Assembly: GCF_010974825.1 (NCBI RefSeq)
Contig: NZ_JAAILA010000036.1
Location: 1 to 64,000 of the forward strand
DNA length: 64,000 nucleotides
Direction of reading: 5' to 3'
Origin: Aeromonas rivipollensis
GTDB taxonomy: Bacteria; Pseudomonadota; Gammaproteobacteria; Enterobacterales; Aeromonadaceae
Both the position numbers and the translations under genes were made by a program. Of this stretch, positions 18,711-26,012 are shown in pieces (within the stretch, counting starts at the first letter, position 1; the number at the start of each line of letters is the position of its first letter). The notes beneath the pieces were generated by a model. It was given only the letters and a program-made list of their open reading frames with translations, was not told the DNA's origin and did no database searches.

Positions 18711-19075
18711 CAGGCGCGCCCGTGTTTCTTGGCGAAGGCTTCGACCAGCTTCTGGCCCAGCTCTTCCTTGTCCATGAAGCCGAAGCCCAGCACCACGCAG
18801 CCTTCGTTGATGGCGGTCACACCCTCCTCGACGGAGCGCATGCCGTAGCGGCACTTGTAGCCGTACTTGGTCTGGGCCGTGATGGCGCCGGCGCCGCCGC
18901 TGCCGCAGAAGGAGATGCCGAGATCCGCCTGCTCCTTGTTCATCACATCACCGAGCTTCATGTCGGCGGCCATGCCGGGGATGACGGTCACTGTGGCGCC
19001 GGCGGCCTCTGCCCCTGCTCCTACCTTCTGACCCTTGCCGAGACGATCTCCAATCACGAGTTTGATGGCTGACAT
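18710..19075 (-). CDS. Glycine-rich SFCGS family protein
   Basis: The 121-residue protein carries the family signature ISFCGSGGAGAITAQTKYG with Cys57 at the turn after a beta strand, plus Cys75 and Cys93. The Cys-Gly-x-Gly turn resembles the phosphocysteine loop of PTS IIB proteins. The region from ADLGISFCGSGGAG to GFMDKEELGQ also recalls the DUF2620 protein YhfU of the E. coli yhf operon. The start abuts the PRD gene stop (TAAATG). A IIB-like phosphocarrier or a substrate-binding subunit are both possible, and neither is shown. Confidence 0.8.
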   Translation of the reverse strand: MSAIKLVIGDRLGKGQKVGAGAEAAGATVTVIPGMAADMKLGDVMNKEQADLGISFCGSGGAGAITAQTKYGYKCRYGMRSVEEGVTAINEGCVVLGFGFMDKEELGQKLVEAFAKKHGRA

Positions 19076-19438
19076 TTAGATTTCTCCTTTGACTGAGCTG
19101 AGTTCATTTTCTTTGGCAACTTCGAAATGGACGGACAAGAGGTGGGCCTCTTCATAGGCCAGCCTGTCCAGCCAGCCGACCACCTGTTCGGCGAGGCGCA
19201 GGGAGAGGGGGGAGATCTCCTCGAACAGGCTGAGGTCGACCTCGGGCAGGGCTTCACCGCTGTGGGAGCGCCACACCATGGCCTTGACGTGGGAGGCGAG
19301 CATCTGTTTCTGCACCTCGTTGGGGATGATGCCCTGATCCGCCAGCAGGCTGTGGATGCGCGCCAGAGTGAGATCTGTCTTGCGCAGCAACGCCGGGCTG
19401 TTCGGGGTCAGGGCTGTGTCATGAGTGTCGGTAGTCAA
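19076..19438 (-). CDS. Stand-alone PRD domain protein
   Basis: The 120-residue protein is essentially one PTS regulation domain. His50 in LASHVKAMVWR and His104 in LLSVHFEVAKEN occupy the two positions phosphorylated in PRDs. There is no RNA-binding or DNA-binding domain. The only in-frame start is TTG at 19438, with GGAG eight bases upstream. It is the first gene of the operon. It could sense PTS phosphorylation for the transporter or act with the separate regulator, whose own PRD1 lacks both histidines. It recalls YhfY in the E. coli yhf operon. Confidence 0.78.
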   Translation of the reverse strand: MTTDTHDTALTPNSPALLRKTDLTLARIHSLLADQGIIPNEVQKQMLASHVKAMVWRSHSGEALPEVDLSLFEEISPLSLRLAEQVVGWLDRLAYEEAHLLSVHFEVAKENELSSVKGEI

Positions 19439-19539
19439 GGTCTGCTCTCCAAGGCTGGCAGAAAGGATGGGATTACCTTAAGGCGGGGAAGAGGGCAGGA
19501 GGAGGCACTGTTTTTCCGATTCGAAATGGAAATTCCGGG

Positions 19540-19560
19540 AAAAAAGCCCCGAAAGAGGCT
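19540..19560 (-). terminator. Intrinsic terminator in the leader of the catabolic operon
   Basis: On the minus strand AGCCTC and GGGGCT pair across a TTTC loop (one G-U pair) and are followed directly by six T residues. It lies about 100 bases before the TTG start of the first gene, downstream of the CRP-like site. It could therefore attenuate the operon and be relieved by antitermination. Confidence 0.55.
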
Positions 19561-19620
19561 GAATTTGTGGCGACAAGGGGGAAAGGGAGGGGATTGACCC
19601 CGGCGCCGTGTGAGCGGGAC

Positions 19621-19668
19621 CACAGTTTCACCCCGCAGCCGCCCGGTCGTACGCCGGTGGAAACTGTG
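19621..19668. promoter_or_regulatory. Long inverted repeat, candidate operator of the PRD regulator
   Basis: CACAGTTTC at 19621-19629 is matched by its exact complement GAAACTGTG at 19660-19668. With one unpaired base, the match extends inward to CACAGTTTCACC and GGTGGAAACTGTG. The centre-to-centre spacing of the perfect arms is 39 bases, close to four helical turns. It overlaps the edge of the CRP-like site. Confidence 0.45.
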
Positions 19669-19680
19669 AGTCATCTCACG
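19665..19680. promoter_or_regulatory. CRP-like binding site
   Basis: TGTGA-GTCATC-TCACG matches the CRP consensus TGTGA-N6-TCACA at nine of ten core bases. It lies about 230 bases before the first operon gene. cAMP-CRP control would fit a catabolic operon. Confidence 0.6.
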
Positions 19681-19711
19681 CCAGGAAAGGGGGGCCTGAG
19701 AGGGAGGCACG

Positions 19712-19733
19712 AAAAAGGGGCCCTGATGGCCCC
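19712..19733 (-). terminator. Rho-independent terminator of degS
   Basis: GGGGCC and GGCCCC pair across a five-base loop and are followed on the minus strand by five T residues. It separates degS from the downstream catabolic operon. Confidence 0.85.
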
Positions 19734-19751
19734 TCTGTTGGCTCCCTGCCG

Positions 19752-20873
19752 TCAGCTGGCGGGTGATGCGCTGCTGGTGGGCAGATTCTGGTAGCGCACG
19801 TCTTCCTCTATGATGACGTCGACGTCCAGAGGCTTGCCATTGCGGATCACCGAGATGGTCAGCTTGGTGCCGGGGCGGCTCTCGACGATCTTGTCCATCA
19901 CGGGGCGCACGCCGCTGATGGCTTCACCGTTGATCTTGAGCAGCACATCCCCGCGCCTGAGGCCTGCCTTGGTGGCCGGGCCGTCGGGATCCAGACTCTC
20001 CACCACCAGACCCTGCAGATCCCCGAGATTCATCATGCGCGCGACTATGGGGTTGATCTCGACGCTGGAGATGCCGAGGTAGCCGCGAATGACACGGCCA
20101 TTGGCGATCAGCTCGTCCATGATCCGCTTGGCCAGCTTGTAGGGGATGGCGAAGCTGATGCCGTAGCTCTCCTGATTGCCATTGAGGTGGTAGGCGGCGG
20201 TGTTGATGCCCACCAGGTCGCCACGGCCATTGACCAGGGCGCCACCCGAGTTGCCCTCGTTGATGGCGGCATCGGTCTGCAGCAGATCCTGTCGGCCGTT
20301 GCTGTCCGGTCCCATGCTGGAGAGACCGATGCGGCCGGTGGCACTGATGATGCCCTGGGTAATGGTCTGGCCGACGTTGTAGGGGTTGCCGATGGCGAGC
20401 ACCACATCGCCCACGTCCGGCAGGCGCTCCGGATCCTGCGGTATCACCGGCAGGTTGTCTGACTCTATGTAGAGCACGGCGAGATCGGTCAGCTTGTCGG
20501 TGCCGACCAGCTCGGCGCTGAATACCCGGCCATCCTGTAGCGCGACTATGATCTGGTCCGCATCGGCGATGACGTGGTAGTTGGTCAGCACATGACCGCG
20601 CTGGTTCATGATGACCCCTGAGCCCAGCCCCTGTGGCCTCAGCTCTGCCTTCTCGCCGCGATTGCCGGCGAAACTGCGGGTGTAGATGTTGACGACGGCA
20701 GGGCCGGCGCGGTGGGCGGCATAGGAGAAACTCAGCTCGCGGGCATTGGTGATGAGACCCGGCAGGGGGGCGCCGCCCCGAAAACTGGGGAACAGCAGCA
20801 GCAGGAGCGCAGCCACGGTGAGGCCAAAGCCGACAGACTTGCCCAAGTAACTGATCAAAGGTGGGATTTTCAT
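19752..20873 (-). CDS. degS: Envelope stress sensor protease DegS
   Basis: DegS senses misfolded porin C termini through its PDZ domain and makes the first cut in RseA to release sigma-E. The 373-residue protein has an N-terminal membrane anchor (GLTVAALLLLLFPSFRGG). Its trypsin-like domain has the catalytic triad in LTNYHVI, LTDLAVL and NEGNSGGALVN, and one PDZ domain follows (about 265-355). A single PDZ and an uncleaved anchor separate it from DegQ. It is somewhat longer than the E. coli protein (355). Confidence 0.96.
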   Translation of the reverse strand: MKIPPLISYLGKSVGFGLTVAALLLLLFPSFRGGAPLPGLITNARELSFSYAAHRAGPAVVNIYTRSFAGNRGEKAELRPQGLGSGVIMNQRGHVLTNYHVIADADQIIVALQDGRVFSAELVGTDKLTDLAVLYIESDNLPVIPQDPERLPDVGDVVLAIGNPYNVGQTITQGIISATGRIGLSSMGPDSNGRQDLLQTDAAINEGNSGGALVNGRGDLVGINTAAYHLNGNQESYGISFAIPYKLAKRIMDELIANGRVIRGYLGISSVEINPIVARMMNLGDLQGLVVESLDPDGPATKAGLRRGDVLLKINGEAISGVRPVMDKIVESRPGTKLTISVIRNGKPLDVDVIIEEDVRYQNLPTSSASPAS

Positions 20874-20924
20874 GTCATTCTCGTCCGTACATGCTGCGCG
20901 CAGAGAATAACATTATCGGTGGAT

Positions 20925-20954
20925 AAAAATCACCCGCGGCGGTTGCCGCGGGTG
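20925..20954 (-). terminator. Rho-independent terminator of degQ
   Basis: CACCCGCGGC pairs perfectly with GCCGCGGGTG across a four-base loop, followed on the minus strand by ATTTTTA. It lies just after the degQ stop, so degS is probably transcribed separately. Confidence 0.9.
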
Positions 20955-20962
20955 TGAGGGAC

Positions 20963-22321
20963 TTAACGGATCACCAAATAGAGCGAGGAGTCGCCGCGCT
21001 GTATGTTCAGCGCCAGGACTTCCGGCTTGTTCTTCAAGGCCTTGGTCAGCTCATCCATGGAGTTGATGCGCAGACGGTTGACCCCGATGATGATGTCGCC
21101 CTTCTGCAGGCCGGCGGCGGCGGCAGGGGAGCGCGGATCTATGTCGGCCACAGCTACGCCGGTCACCGGATCCGAGGTGGTGCTGAGCTTGGCCCCTTCC
21201 AGTGCCGGGTGCAGGGCGCTGGCGAGGATCTCGCTGTCATCGGCCTTCTTCAGGGTGACCTTGACGGTCTGCTCCTTGCCATCACGGATGAGGCCGAGTG
21301 CAACCTGCTTGTCGGCGCCCATGGTGGCGATCTTGGCCCGCAGTTCACCGAACGAGCGGATGGGCTTGCCATCTATGCTGATGATGATGTCGCCGGCCTT
21401 GATGCCCGCCTTGGCGGCGGCGGAGTCAGGCATGACCTGGTTGACGAAGGCACCATCCTTCTTGTTGTAGCCGAAGGACTTGGCGATATCCGTGGTCAGC
21501 TCTGTGCCGGTGATCCCCAACTGGCCACGGCGCACTTCACCGTATTTCACGATCTGCTCGGACAGGTCGCGCACCATGTTGGAGGGGATGGCAAAGCCGA
21601 TGCCGATGTTGCCACCGTTCGGGCCCAGGATGGCGGTGTTGATGCCGATCAGCTCCCCACGCAGGTTGAGCAGGGCACCACCCGAGTTACCCGAGTTGAT
21701 GGCCGCATCGGTCTGGATGAAGTTCTCCAGGTTCTCGATGTTGAGGCCGCTGCGGCCCAGGGCGCTGACGATACCCGAGGTGACGGTCTGACCCAGGCCG
21801 AAGGGGTTGCCGATGGCCAGGGCATAGTCACCGACCCGCAGCTCGTCCGAGTCGGCGAACTTGATCTGCACCAGGTCCTCCGCCTTGATTTGCAGCAGGG
21901 CAATATCGGACTGCTTGTCTTCACCTATCTTCTTGGCCGCGTATTCGCGACCGTCTTTCAGGTTGACCTTGATCTCGTCCGCCTCGTGGACCACGTGGGC
22001 GTTGGTGATCACGTAGCCCTTCTTGGCATCGATGATGACGCCGGAGCCAAGGGCCTGGAAAGGCTGCTCGCTCACCTGCTCATCGGGCATGTTGGGGCCG
22101 AAGAAGAAGCGGAATTGTTCCGGCAGGCGCTGGCGGGTGATCTTCTTGCCAGAGACGGAGATGTTGACCACGGCAGGGGTTACCTGCTCGAGGACGGGGG
22201 CCAGGCTCGGCATCTCCTGGCTGTTGCCCATCAGGGGCAGGGCGGCTTGTGCCGGCGCGGCTGACAGGGCGATACCGACACTGAGGGCTAACACACTGAA
22301 TACAGAAAGAGATTTACGCAT
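20963..22321 (-). CDS. degQ: Periplasmic serine endoprotease DegQ
   Basis: DegQ is a periplasmic HtrA protease and chaperone. The 452-residue precursor has a signal peptide (KSLSVFSVLALSVGIALSAA, cleaved after AQA). The protease domain carries the triad in TNAHVVHEAD, SDIALLQIKA and NSGNSGGALLN, and two PDZ domains follow. The start at 22321 was chosen because it begins a clean signal peptide; an upstream in-frame ATG lacks one. The name DegQ rather than DegP rests on pairing with degS. Confidence 0.94.
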   Translation of the reverse strand: MRKSLSVFSVLALSVGIALSAAPAQAALPLMGNSQEMPSLAPVLEQVTPAVVNISVSGKKITRQRLPEQFRFFFGPNMPDEQVSEQPFQALGSGVIIDAKKGYVITNAHVVHEADEIKVNLKDGREYAAKKIGEDKQSDIALLQIKAEDLVQIKFADSDELRVGDYALAIGNPFGLGQTVTSGIVSALGRSGLNIENLENFIQTDAAINSGNSGGALLNLRGELIGINTAILGPNGGNIGIGFAIPSNMVRDLSEQIVKYGEVRRGQLGITGTELTTDIAKSFGYNKKDGAFVNQVMPDSAAAKAGIKAGDIIISIDGKPIRSFGELRAKIATMGADKQVALGLIRDGKEQTVKVTLKKADDSEILASALHPALEGAKLSTTSDPVTGVAVADIDPRSPAAAAGLQKGDIIIGVNRLRINSMDELTKALKNKPEVLALNIQRGDSSLYLVIR

Positions 22322-22402
22322 ATGAGAAACAGCTCCCAGAAAAAGTTGCAATGCAATCGTCAAGGTCTGACCACGATAAGGCGTAATTAGTTCCACCAGA
22401 GG

Positions 22403-22783
22403 CTAACCGGGCTGCTTGAGCAGGCCGGAGGCACCGGCGTAGTCACGGGGCGGCTGGCCCGGCTCCTCGTTGGCGGAGTCAGCGTTGCCTTCTTCCACCT
22501 GAGGTTCGCGGAACAAGGGCTCCTGCGCCTTGGCGAGGAACTTGCTCTGTTCGGCCATGTGGCGATAGAGGGTCTGGTATTGATCGGCCAACTGCTCCAT
22601 CAGGGCGGCGCTGTCGGCGAAGTGGGTGGTGATCTGGCCCTGGTAGCTTTCCAGCTCCTTGTGAGCCTTTTTCAGCTCTTGTTCCAGGCGCCCGGCATCC
22701 CGGCTGCGGACAGTGAAACGGCCGATCAACACGCCGATGATCAGGGCGGCTACCGCCAGCAGGATCCCGTTTAACAGAGTCAT
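22403..22783 (-). CDS. zapG: Z-ring-associated protein ZapG (YhcB, DUF1043)
   Basis: The 126-residue protein has one N-terminal transmembrane helix (LLNGILLAVAALIIGVLIGR) and a coiled-coil cytoplasmic region (residues about 30-90, with ELKKAHKELESYQGQITTHF), then a polar tail. This is the YhcB/ZapG family, which links cell division and elongation in E. coli. It is divergent from zapE and upstream of degQ, the same neighbourhood as in E. coli. Confidence 0.9.
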   Translation of the reverse strand: MTLLNGILLAVAALIIGVLIGRFTVRSRDAGRLEQELKKAHKELESYQGQITTHFADSAALMEQLADQYQTLYRHMAEQSKFLAKAQEPLFREPQVEEGNADSANEEPGQPPRDYAGASGLLKQPG

Positions 22784-22922
22784 AGAAGCTCCTTGTTACA
22801 GCTAAATCGATGAGTTTGAGGCGGCCGGATTGACCGCGATGCCTCGTTGGCACTATACCGTGCACCCCGAGAGCGTGATACCATTTTGTCCCTCATTCAG
22901 GGACTTGGAGGCGGTTTACAGG

Positions 22923-24017
22923 ATGACCCCGCAGCAAAAATACCAGCAGGATTTGCAGCGTCCCGGCTTTTTGGCCGACCCGGCCCAGGCGATGGCCGTG
23001 ACCCGCCTGGAGCGACTCTATCAGGATTTGTGCGCCAGCCCGACTCCGACCAGATCCCGTGGCCTGCTGGGCTGGCTGCAAAAGCCGAAAGCCCGCGAGC
23101 CCATCCTGGGTCTCTATATGTGGGGCGGAGTGGGCAGAGGCAAGACCTGGCTGATGGATACTTTTTTCGACAGCCTGCCGGGGGAGCGCAAACTGCGCGT
23201 CCACTTCCACCGTTTCATGCATCGGGTGCACGATGAACTCAAGGGGCTGACCGGTCAGGCCGATCCGCTCAAGCTCATCGCCAGCAAGCTGGCCGGCGAG
23301 ACAGACATCATCTGCTTTGACGAGTTTTTCGTCTCCGACATCACGGATGCCATGCTGCTGGGCACCCTGTTCCAGGAGCTGTTTGGTCATGGCGTTGTGC
23401 TGGTGGCCACCTCCAACATCCCGCCCCGGGACCTTTATCGCAATGGGCTGCAGCGAGCCCGCTTCCTGCCTGCCATTGCCCTCATTGAGCGCCACTGCGA
23501 GGTTCTCAATGTGGATGGCGGCGTCGACTACCGGCTGCGCACCCTGGAGCAGGCGGAAATCTATCACTTCCCGCTGGATCAGCAGGCCAAGTCCAATCTG
23601 GACCGCTATTTTGGGCAACTGACCGGGCTGGGGCAGATCGCGGCCGCCACGCTGGAGATCAACCATCGTCAGCTAAGCGCGCTGGGCGTGGGGGAAGGGG
23701 TGCTTTATATGGAGTTCGAACAGCTCTGCTGTACTCCGCGATCCCAGGGGGACTACATAGAGCTGGCCCGGGAGTTTCACACCGTCCTGCTGGCCAACGT
23801 GCAGCCCATGGGCACAGGCACGGACGATGCGGCGCGCCGTTTCATCGCCATGGTGGACGAGTTCTATGAGCGACACGTCAAACTCATTCTGTCGGCGGCG
23901 GTGCCCATGGCTGCGCTCTACGGAGATGGCCTGCTGAATTTCGAATTCAAGCGCTGTCTTTCACGGCTCCAGGAAATGCAATCGCACGAATACCTTGCAA
24001 GAGTGCACCTTCCTTAG
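22923..24017 (+). CDS. zapE: Cell division AFG1-like ATPase ZapE
   Basis: ZapE is an AFG1/LACE1-type P-loop ATPase that associates with the Z ring. The 364-residue protein has Walker A GGVGRGKTWLMDTFF at about residue 72 and Walker B IICFDEFFVSDITDAMLLG. Sensor residues lie in VATSNIPPRDLYRNGLQR. The start MTPQQKYQQDL matches the family and has GGAGG upstream; a longer in-frame reading has no such support. Confidence 0.95.
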   Translation: MTPQQKYQQDLQRPGFLADPAQAMAVTRLERLYQDLCASPTPTRSRGLLGWLQKPKAREPILGLYMWGGVGRGKTWLMDTFFDSLPGERKLRVHFHRFMHRVHDELKGLTGQADPLKLIASKLAGETDIICFDEFFVSDITDAMLLGTLFQELFGHGVVLVATSNIPPRDLYRNGLQRARFLPAIALIERHCEVLNVDGGVDYRLRTLEQAEIYHFPLDQQAKSNLDRYFGQLTGLGQIAAATLEINHRQLSALGVGEGVLYMEFEQLCCTPRSQGDYIELAREFHTVLLANVQPMGTGTDDAARRFIAMVDEFYERHVKLILSAAVPMAALYGDGLLNFEFKRCLSRLQEMQSHEYLARVHLP

Positions 24018-24106
24018 TCACAATACCGCGCCTGCCAGTCGGATGGGCATCTGCGGCAGGTAGGGCCGGGCGACATTTGCTAGCTTCATGGCAGTGAAAT
24101 TAGCAG

Positions 24107-24135
24107 GTGATATTTAAGGCAACTTCACTTATAAT
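24107..24135 (+). promoter_or_regulatory. Promoter of rplM-rpsI
   Basis: A perfect TATAAT at 24130-24135 has a partial -35 (GTGATA) 17 bases upstream. It gives an untranslated leader of about 140 bases before rplM. In E. coli the rplM-rpsI leader is a target of L13 autoregulation, so this leader may be structured for the same purpose. It contains two copies of AATTGGGT, at 24249 and 24269. Confidence 0.65.
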
Positions 24136-24283
24136 CGCCCGGCCCACGTTACAGCTGTCGATAAGACAGCAACACTTTAAGCTTTACTTGTATTCGAAGG
24201 GGTACAGGTAGGCCATCGTTTGTTGTTTGTGGGAGAGCCCCCATAAGCAATTGGGTCTGTAACAGGTAATTGGGTTTAACTTA

Positions 24284-24712
24284 ATGAAAACTTTCGTTGC
24301 CAAGCCAGAAACCGTAAAACGTGACTGGTACATTGTGGACGCAGAAGGTAAAACTCTGGGTCGTATCGCAACCGAGATCGCTGCTCGTCTGCGTGGTAAG
24401 CACAAAGCTGAATACACTCCGCACGTTGACACCGGTGATTACATCATCGTTGTAAACGCTGAGAAGGTACACGTAACCGGTAAGAAATTTACCGACAAAA
24501 TGTACCATTCTCACTCCGGTTTCCCGGGTGGTATCAAGTCCATCAGCTTTGACAAGCTGATTCAGCGCAAGCCGGAAATGGTAATCGAAGCTGCCGTCAA
24601 GGGCATGCTGCCGAAGGGTCCGCTGGGCCGTGCCATGTTCCGTAAGCTGAAAGTTTACGCAGGCGCAGAGCACGCTCATGCTGCTCAGCAACCTCAAGTA
24701 CTGGATATCTAA
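24284..24712 (+). CDS. rplM: 50S ribosomal protein L13
   Basis: L13 is an early-assembly protein of the large subunit. The 142-residue protein contains the family stretches [20 protein letters not shown] and [20 protein letters not shown], and the length equals that of E. coli. Codon use is A/T-richer at third positions than in the neighbours, as expected of a highly expressed gene. It is 14 bases from rpsI. Confidence 0.99.
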   Translation: MKTFVAKPETVKRDWYIVDAEGKTLGRIATEIAARLRGKHKAEYTPHVDTGDYIIVVNAEKVHVTGKKFTDKMYHSHSGFPGGIKSISFDKLIQRKPEMVIEAAVKGMLPKGPLGRAMFRKLKVYAGAEHAHAAQQPQVLDI

Positions 24713-24726
24713 CGGGAACTGGCAAC

Positions 24727-25119
24727 ATGGCAGAAAATCAATACTACGGTACCGGCCGTCGCAAAAGCTCCACTGCTCGCGTCTTTATCAAAGCGGGTAG
24801 CGGTAAAATCGTAATCAACCAGCGCTCCCTGGAGCAATACTTCGGCCGTCCGACTGCCCGCATGGTAGTTCGTCAGCCGCTGGAACTGGTTGAGATGACC
24901 GAGAAACTGGATCTGTACATCACCGTTAACGGTGGTGGCATCTCCGGTCAAGCTGGTGCGATCCGCCACGGTATCACTCGTGCTCTGATGCAGTACGACG
25001 AGACCCTGCGTGGCGAACTGCGTAAAGCTGGCTTTGTTACTCGCGATGCCCGTAAGGTTGAGCGTAAGAAAGTCGGTCTGCACAAAGCGCGTAAGCGTCC
25101 GCAGTACTCCAAGCGTTAA
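24727..25119 (+). CDS. rpsI: 30S ribosomal protein S9
   Basis: S9 binds the head of the small subunit, and its C-terminal tail reaches the P-site tRNA. The 130-residue protein has the N-terminal [20 protein letters not shown] motif and the basic tail [17 protein letters not shown] with the conserved terminal SKR. It is cotranscribed with rplM and followed by a strong terminator. Confidence 0.99.
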   Translation: MAENQYYGTGRRKSSTARVFIKAGSGKIVINQRSLEQYFGRPTARMVVRQPLELVEMTEKLDLYITVNGGGISGQAGAIRHGITRALMQYDETLRGELRKAGFVTRDARKVERKKVGLHKARKRPQYSKR

Positions 25120-25150
25120 TTCGCTTTTGGTACGCACTCTCACGAGTGTC

Positions 25151-25182
25151 AAAAAAGCCTGGCCATGTGCCAGGCTTTTTTT
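25151..25182 (+). terminator. Rho-independent terminator of rplM-rpsI
   Basis: AAAAAAGCCTGGC pairs with GCCAGGCTTTTTT across a five-base loop, ending in a run of seven T residues. Confidence 0.95.
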
Positions 25183-25272
25183 ATTGGTAATATTACATAC
25201 GCCAATGCTAACCATACGTCACAAAAGACAAAAATTTGTGTATTTATTGTTTTTGCCCATCGCTTCTCTTTC

Positions 25273-25301
25273 TTGTCAAATTGTTATCTTTTCTTTAAAA
25301 T
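25273..25301 (+). promoter_or_regulatory. Promoter of petABC
   Basis: TTGTCA and TAAAAT are separated by exactly 17 bases in an AT-rich stretch. The predicted transcript would start near 25308, about 110 bases before petA. The rest of the 300-base gap after rpsI holds only the terminator and AT-rich DNA. Confidence 0.65.
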
Positions 25302-25419
25302 TTCCATGGTCTTTCTGTGTCAATTGCCACTCCGCTTCCGCCGCAGTTGTCAGAGGGAGAGGAGATAGGAAACGGGGACACTATAAGAATGAGCGGAGTC
25401 CACATGGGAGAGTTTTTGG

Positions 25420-26010
25420 ATGAGCAATGCGCCAGTTGATACCGGTCGCCGCAGATTTCTTACCTGGTCAACGGTTGCCGTTGGCGGTGTAGGAGCTGCT
25501 TTTACCGCAGTGCCGTTTATAAAGTCATGGAATCCGAGTGCCAAAGCCAAAGCGGCCGGGGCACCGGTAGAGGTGGATATCAGCAAGTTGGAGCCGGGCC
25601 AGCTCATTCGCGTCGAGTGGCGCGGCAAGCCGGTCTGGGTGGTGAAGCGCACCAAGCAGACCCTGGATGCCCTGGCCACGCACGATGACAAGCTGCGCGA
25701 TCCCGCCTCCGATGAGCCACAGCAGCCGGACTATGCCCACAACGGCTACAGATCCATCAAGCCGGAGATCTTCGTGGCGGTCGGTATCTGTACCCATCTG
25801 GGTTGCTCCCCCTCCTACCTGCCGGACAGCTTCGGCGAGCAGGTGCAAGGGGTGACTTCCGGCTTCTTCTGCCCATGCCATGGTTCCAAGTTCGACATGG
25901 CCGGTCGAGTGTTCCAGGGCGTGCCCGCACCGCTAAACCTGGTCATTCCGCCATACCAATTTCTTAGCGACACCACCATTCTGGTCGGTGCCGATGGCAA
26001 GGAGGCCTGA
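25420..26010 (+). CDS. petA: Ubiquinol-cytochrome c reductase iron-sulfur subunit (Rieske)
   Basis: This is the Rieske protein of the cytochrome bc1 complex, moving electrons from ubiquinol to cytochrome c1. The 196-residue protein has a twin-arginine-type N terminus (GRRRFLTWSTVAVGG) and a membrane anchor. The two [2Fe-2S] ligand boxes are CTHLGCSPSYL and FFCPCHGSKFD, with both disulfide cysteines. It starts the petABC operon, two bases from petB. Confidence 0.98.
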   Translation: MSNAPVDTGRRRFLTWSTVAVGGVGAAFTAVPFIKSWNPSAKAKAAGAPVEVDISKLEPGQLIRVEWRGKPVWVVKRTKQTLDALATHDDKLRDPASDEPQQPDYAHNGYRSIKPEIFVAVGICTHLGCSPSYLPDSFGEQVQGVTSGFFCPCHGSKFDMAGRVFQGVPAPLNLVIPPYQFLSDTTILVGADGKEA

Positions 26011-26012
26011 CC

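Larger units (their letters stand above)
19439..19711 (-). promoter_or_regulatory. Leader and control region of the catabolic operon
   Basis: This stretch between the degS terminator and the PRD gene holds, in transcription order, a CRP-like site, a long inverted repeat and a small intrinsic terminator, described separately. The DNA between the CRP site and the leader terminator is GC-rich and shows no convincing TATAAT-like element, so an activator-dependent promoter is likely. No coding potential is visible. Confidence 0.55.

Noticed and set aside
22321..22396. Sigma-E-like promoter (GCAACTT...TCTCA) before degQ
   Set aside because: The presumed -10 is only a few bases from the start codon and the match is imperfect, so it cannot drive the gene in the usual way.
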